From: Deltaproteobacteria bacterium RBG_16_54_11
GTDB lineage: Bacteria > Desulfobacterota > B13-G15 > RBG-16-54-18
Reading direction: 5' to 3'
NCBI GenBank assembly: GCA_001797905.1
Contig: MGQS01000073.1
Coordinates: 28,901-35,754, forward strand
DNA: 6,854 nucleotides
The notes under the pieces were generated by a model. It saw only the letters and a program-made list of their open reading frames with translations. It was not told the origin of the DNA and did not search any database. Below are positions 4,249-6,854 of the stretch, piece after piece (the first letter of the stretch is position 1; every line of letters begins with the position of its first letter). The position numbers and the translations under genes are program-made.

Positions 4249-6194
4249 CCCTTATCCCCCTTTACCTCCTCGAAATCGGCGTCGACGACGTCCTCCGCCT
4301 TCTCTTTTTTGTCCTTTGCATCTTTGCCACCGGAGGCTGACTGCGCTTCCGCCTGCGTCTGTCCCGGCTGGGATCCCGGTTGGGACTGGGAGGCCTTGGC
4401 GTACATGGCCTCGGCCAGCTTGTGCGCCTCCTGGGAGAGCTCGTCATGGGCCTTTTTTATCTCGGCTACATCCGTCGCCCCAACGGCCTTGCGCGCCCGC
4501 TCGAGGGCTTCCTCTATTTTCTTTTTGTCCCCTGCGTCTATCTTGTCGCCGTGCTCTGCCAGAGACTTCTCCGTGGCATAGATCACCCCGTCCAGCTTGT
4601 TGCGCTCTTCGACCAGCTCCCGCTGACGGTGGTCCTCCTCGGCGTGGGATGTGGCCTCCTTGACCATCTGATCGATCTCCTCTTCCTTGAGACCGCTCGA
4701 AGAGGTGATGCGGATGGACTGCTCCTTGCCGGTGCCCAGGTCTTTGGCCGTCACATGGACGATGCCGTTGGCATCGATGTCAAAGGTGACCTCTATCTGG
4801 GGGACCCCCCGGGGGGCCGGCGGTATGCCGAGCAGCTCGAACTGACCTAAAGTCTTATTGTTTGCCGCCATCTCCCGCTCCCCCTGCAGGCAGTGGATGG
4901 TGACGGCTGACTGGTTGTCGGCAGCAGTGGAGAAGATCTGGCTCTTGCGGGTGGGGATGGTGGTGTTGCGCTCAATGAGCCTCGTGAAGATCCCTCCGAG
5001 TGTCTCAATCCCCAGCGAGAGGGGGGTGACATCAAGCAGCAGCACGTCCTTGACCTCGCCCTTGAGCACCCCGGCCTGGATGGCAGCCCCGACAGCCACC
5101 ACCTCATCGGGGTTGACCCCCTTGTTCGGCTCCCTGCCGAAGATCTCCTTCACCTTCGCCTGGACCCGGGGCATCCGCGTCATTCCTCCTACCAGGATCA
5201 CCTCATGGATTGCCTTTGTGGAGAGCTTGGCATCCGAGATGGCCTGTCGGCAGGGCCCTTCCACCATATCGATGAGCTCGGCCACCAGGGCCTCCAGCTT
5301 CGCCCGGGTGAGCTTCATGGTGAGGTGCTTGGGGCCGGAGGCGTCGGCGGTGACAAAGGGGAGGTTGATCTCCGTCTCCAAGGAGGAAGAGAGCTCTATC
5401 TTGGCCTTCTCCGCCGCCTCCTTGAGCCTTTGTAAGGCCATGCGATCCTTGCGCAGATCGATCCCCTGCTCCTTCTTGAACTCATCGGCAATATACTCGA
5501 TGATCCGCTGGTCGAAGTCCTCCCCACCCAGGTGGGTATTCCCGTTGGTGGACTTTACCTCGAAGACCCCATCCCCCAGGTCCAGGACGGAGATGTCAAA
5601 GGTCCCGCCCCCCAGGTCGAAGACGGCAATCGTGGCCTCCTTCTTCTTGTCGAGCCCATAGGCGAGGGAGGCGGCTGTCGGCTCGTTGATGATCCTGAGG
5701 ACTTCGAGCCCGGCGATCCTGCCCGCATCCTTGGTGGCCTGGCGCTGGCTGTCGTTGAAATAGGCCGGCACGGTAATGACCGCCTCAGTCACCTTCTCTC
5801 CCAGGTAATCCTCGGCCGTCTGCTTCATCTTCTGCAAGACCATGGCCGAGATCTCCTGGGTGCTGTAGTCCTTGCCCTGCGCGCGGACACAGGCGTCGCC
5901 GTTGCTCGCTTCTACTATTTTATAGGAGCAGATCTCGACGTCCTTCTGCACCTCGGCATCTGAAAACCGCCTGCCGATGAGCCTTTTCACGGCATAGATG
6001 GTGTTCTCGGGATTGGTGATGGACTGGCGGCGGGCGATCTGCCCGACCAGCCGCTCCCCCTTGTCCGTGAAGGCCACCACCGAGGGGGTGATCCTGCTGC
6101 CTTCCGCGTTGATGAGGACCTTTGGCTCCCCGCCTTCCATGACTGCTACGACCGAGTTGGTCGTTCCGAGATCGATTCCCACAACCCGCGACAT
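4245..6194 (-). CDS. dnaK: Hsp70 chaperone DnaK
   Basis: The product has 649 residues, full length for bacterial DnaK, a cytoplasmic ATP-driven chaperone that binds exposed hydrophobic segments of client proteins with DnaJ and GrpE. The nucleotide-binding domain opens with the phosphate-1 motif GIDLGTTNS (6-14), has VITVPAYFNDSQRQATKDAG, the phosphate-2 motif DLGGGTFD (193-200, with T198 at the autophosphorylation-type position) and VGGMTRMPRVQ. The interdomain linker VLLLDVTP begins at 384. The substrate-binding domain (around AVTIHCLQGER) and helical lid follow, then a Gln/Ser/Gly-rich linker and the conserved end DVVDADFEEVKGDKG. A Gram-negative-type NBD segment is present. The start ATG (6192-6194) has TAAGGAGG (6200-6207) upstream, the TAA being the grpE stop, so translation is likely coupled. 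No dnaJ follows; the next gene is convergent. Confidence 0.99.
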   Translation of the reverse strand: MSRVVGIDLGTTNSVVAVMEGGEPKVLINAEGSRITPSVVAFTDKGERLVGQIARRQSITNPENTIYAVKRLIGRRFSDAEVQKDVEICSYKIVEASNGDACVRAQGKDYSTQEISAMVLQKMKQTAEDYLGEKVTEAVITVPAYFNDSQRQATKDAGRIAGLEVLRIINEPTAASLAYGLDKKKEATIAVFDLGGGTFDISVLDLGDGVFEVKSTNGNTHLGGEDFDQRIIEYIADEFKKEQGIDLRKDRMALQRLKEAAEKAKIELSSSLETEINLPFVTADASGPKHLTMKLTRAKLEALVAELIDMVEGPCRQAISDAKLSTKAIHEVILVGGMTRMPRVQAKVKEIFGREPNKGVNPDEVVAVGAAIQAGVLKGEVKDVLLLDVTPLSLGIETLGGIFTRLIERNTTIPTRKSQIFSTAADNQSAVTIHCLQGEREMAANNKTLGQFELLGIPPAPRGVPQIEVTFDIDANGIVHVTAKDLGTGKEQSIRITSSSGLKEEEIDQMVKEATSHAEEDHRQRELVEERNKLDGVIYATEKSLAEHGDKIDAGDKKKIEEALERARKAVGATDVAEIKKAHDELSQEAHKLAEAMYAKASQSQPGSQPGQTQAEAQSASGGKDAKDKKEKAEDVVDADFEEVKGDKG

Positions 6195-6199
6195 CTATG

Positions 6200-6207
6200 C
6201 CTCCTTA
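6200..6207 (-). promoter_or_regulatory. dnaK ribosome binding site overlapping the grpE stop codon
   Basis: TAAGGAGG on the minus strand contains both the grpE TAA and a perfect Shine-Dalgarno core, 5 nt before the dnaK ATG. This arrangement favours translational coupling of the two chaperone genes. Confidence 0.8.
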
Positions 6208-6687
6208 TTCCGTTTCAGATTCTGGATTCTCTTCTGCGTCCTCGTGGGCCTTGGCCACCACAACCTTGGCGGGACGCACGAGCCGGTCGTTGAGCAGGTA
6301 CCCCTTTTCCAGCTCCGAGACCACGTGCCCCGGGGCGTAATCGCCGGTCGCCTGTTCCATGACTGCCTCGTGCCTGGTGGGATCAAAGCGCTCTCCCTCT
6401 GCGGAGATGGGGGTGACACCGAAGCGCTGGAGTATCTGGAGAAACTGCTGCAGGGTCATCTCGACCCCGCCCCTGATCCCCTCCTGATTACCTTCTGCAT
6501 TGGCGTGCCCCAGGGCCCGTTCGAGGTTGTCTATCACGGGGAGCAGCGCCTTGAGCAGCTCCTCATTGCCGTACCGGATCAGGTCGGACTTCTCCTTGGC
6601 CACCCGCTTCTTGTAGTTCTCAAGGTCGGCAGTGGCCCGCAGGAGGCGGTCATAGTTTTCCCGGGCCTCCTCTTTGGCCTTGTTCAA
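6205..6687 (-). CDS. grpE: GrpE nucleotide exchange factor (open part, TTG start)
   Basis: GrpE speeds ADP release from DnaK and acts as a dimer in the cytoplasm. From the TTG at 6687 the product is 160 residues: coiled-coil helix with NYDRLLRATADLENYKKRVAKEK (11-33), the four-helix region around LLKALLPVIDNLERAL (45-59), and the C-terminal beta domain GERFDPTRHEAVMEQA (98-113) to GYLLNDRLVRPAKVVVAK (129-146). These are the GrpE signature stretches. The TTG has GGAGG (6693-6697) 5 nt upstream and could be a real start. The frame continues upstream, however, with GrpE-like charged residues (IAELEAALNKAKEE) to a TAG at 6793-6795, two codons after a well-placed ATG at 6799-6801. Counting from that ATG would give 198 positions, close to E. 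coli GrpE (197). So this gene is either shortened at the N terminus or broken by the early TAG. Confidence 0.93.
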   Translation of the reverse strand: MNKAKEEARENYDRLLRATADLENYKKRVAKEKSDLIRYGNEELLKALLPVIDNLERALGHANAEGNQEGIRGGVEMTLQQFLQILQRFGVTPISAEGERFDPTRHEAVMEQATGDYAPGHVVSELEKGYLLNDRLVRPAKVVVAKAHEDAEENPESETE

Positions 6688-6801
6688 GGCGGCCTCCAGT
6701 TCCGCTATCCCCTCCTTGTTGCCGTGTTTCTTCTTTTCCTTGCCTTCTTGCTCCGTGTGATCGGCAGAAACCCGTCCCTGCCCCTTTTTTTCCTACGTCA
6801 T
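6688..6801 (-). other. 5' extension of grpE from ATG, interrupted by in-frame TAG at codon 3
   Basis: On the minus strand the sequence reads ATG ACG TAG GAA AAA AAG GGG CAG, then 28 more in-frame sense codons leading into the TTG of grpE. The conceptual peptide (EKKGQGRVSADHTEQEGKEK, then ...GIAELEAAL) has the highly charged, disordered look of GrpE N termini, so it is probably ancestral coding sequence. There is no ATG, GTG or TTG in this frame between the TAG and 6687, and no start codon was found in the other two frames from which a frameshift could bypass the TAG. Confidence 0.75.
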
Positions 6802-6807
6802 CAGCAG

Positions 6808-6815
6808 CCCCCCTT
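6808..6815 (-). promoter_or_regulatory. Ribosome binding site before the ATG at 6801
   Basis: AAGGGGGG on the minus strand lies 6 nt (CTGCTG) upstream of the ATG at 6799-6801. Its ideal placement argues that this ATG was, or is, the natural grpE start in spite of the TAG two codons later. The remaining bases to 6854 are AT-rich and hold no coding sequence I can recognise; I could not assign a heat-shock or sigma70 promoter there. Confidence 0.6.
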
Positions 6816-6854
6816 ATATATGCTTAAATTGGCTAGAAAATAAGCTTTTAAATC

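Noticed and set aside
4858..5661. 267-codon plus-strand frame opposite dnaK, and similar long frames at 5532-5963 and 5998-6843
   Set aside because: These are long antisense frames produced by the biased codon use of dnaK and grpE; the products are low-complexity and match no family.
6816..6854. TATATA near 6816-6822 as a -10 box for grpE-dnaK, or a CIRCE element
   Set aside because: No matching -35 hexamer at suitable spacing, no CIRCE inverted repeat and no sigma32 pattern is visible in the few bases before the window ends.

Overview
The window looks like a chromosomal segment from a Gram-negative (diderm) bacterium. The DnaK keeps the nucleotide-binding-domain segment typical of proteobacterial-type DnaK (around EVQKDV...DACVRAQGKDY). 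The mix of UvrD-type helicase, TraB/GumN-like, DUF3795 and DUF433/DUF5615 genes with moderately high GC would suit a Desulfobacterota/deltaproteobacterial-type organism. That placement is an inference from protein style; no rRNA gene is present to settle it.

Layout, left to right. (1) 1-278: the 3' end of a UvrD/PcrA/Rep-family helicase gene (+). (2) 279-2129: an accessory segment, visibly more AT-rich across the toxin-antitoxin genes. It holds a small FHA-domain gene on the minus strand and a divergent plus-strand operon of two tandem DUF433 (VapB45-like) antitoxins followed by one DUF5615 PIN-like (VapC45-like) toxin. The FHA gene and the TA operon are driven from back-to-back sigma70-type promoters about 25 bp apart. 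The segment closes with a second, orphan copy of the helicase C-terminal coding tail, in frame and differing almost only at synonymous sites. The TA/FHA block is therefore bracketed by two diverged uvrD tails. (3) 2130-4248: a secreted or periplasmic TraB/GumN-family protein with a C-terminal extension containing two DUF2059-like motifs, then a cysteine-rich DUF3795 protein, both on the plus strand. (4) 4245-6801: the minus-strand chaperone operon grpE-dnaK, convergent with the DUF3795 gene, the stop codons of the two genes interlocking over 4 bp.

How the genes relate. GrpE is the nucleotide exchange factor for DnaK, and the two are translationally adjacent, with the dnaK ribosome site overlapping the grpE stop. 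The TA genes form a self-contained module. No functional link is visible between the TA module and the FHA gene beyond the shared divergent promoter region. No dnaJ follows dnaK here.

Most notable observations: an in-frame TAG at codon 3 of the natural grpE start, with a plausible TTG restart downstream; the diverged uvrD-tail duplication flanking the TA island; a first DUF433 gene that stops at a TAG exactly where its neighbour continues; and a 14-bp direct repeat flanking the FHA gene whose right copy supplies that gene's -35 box.
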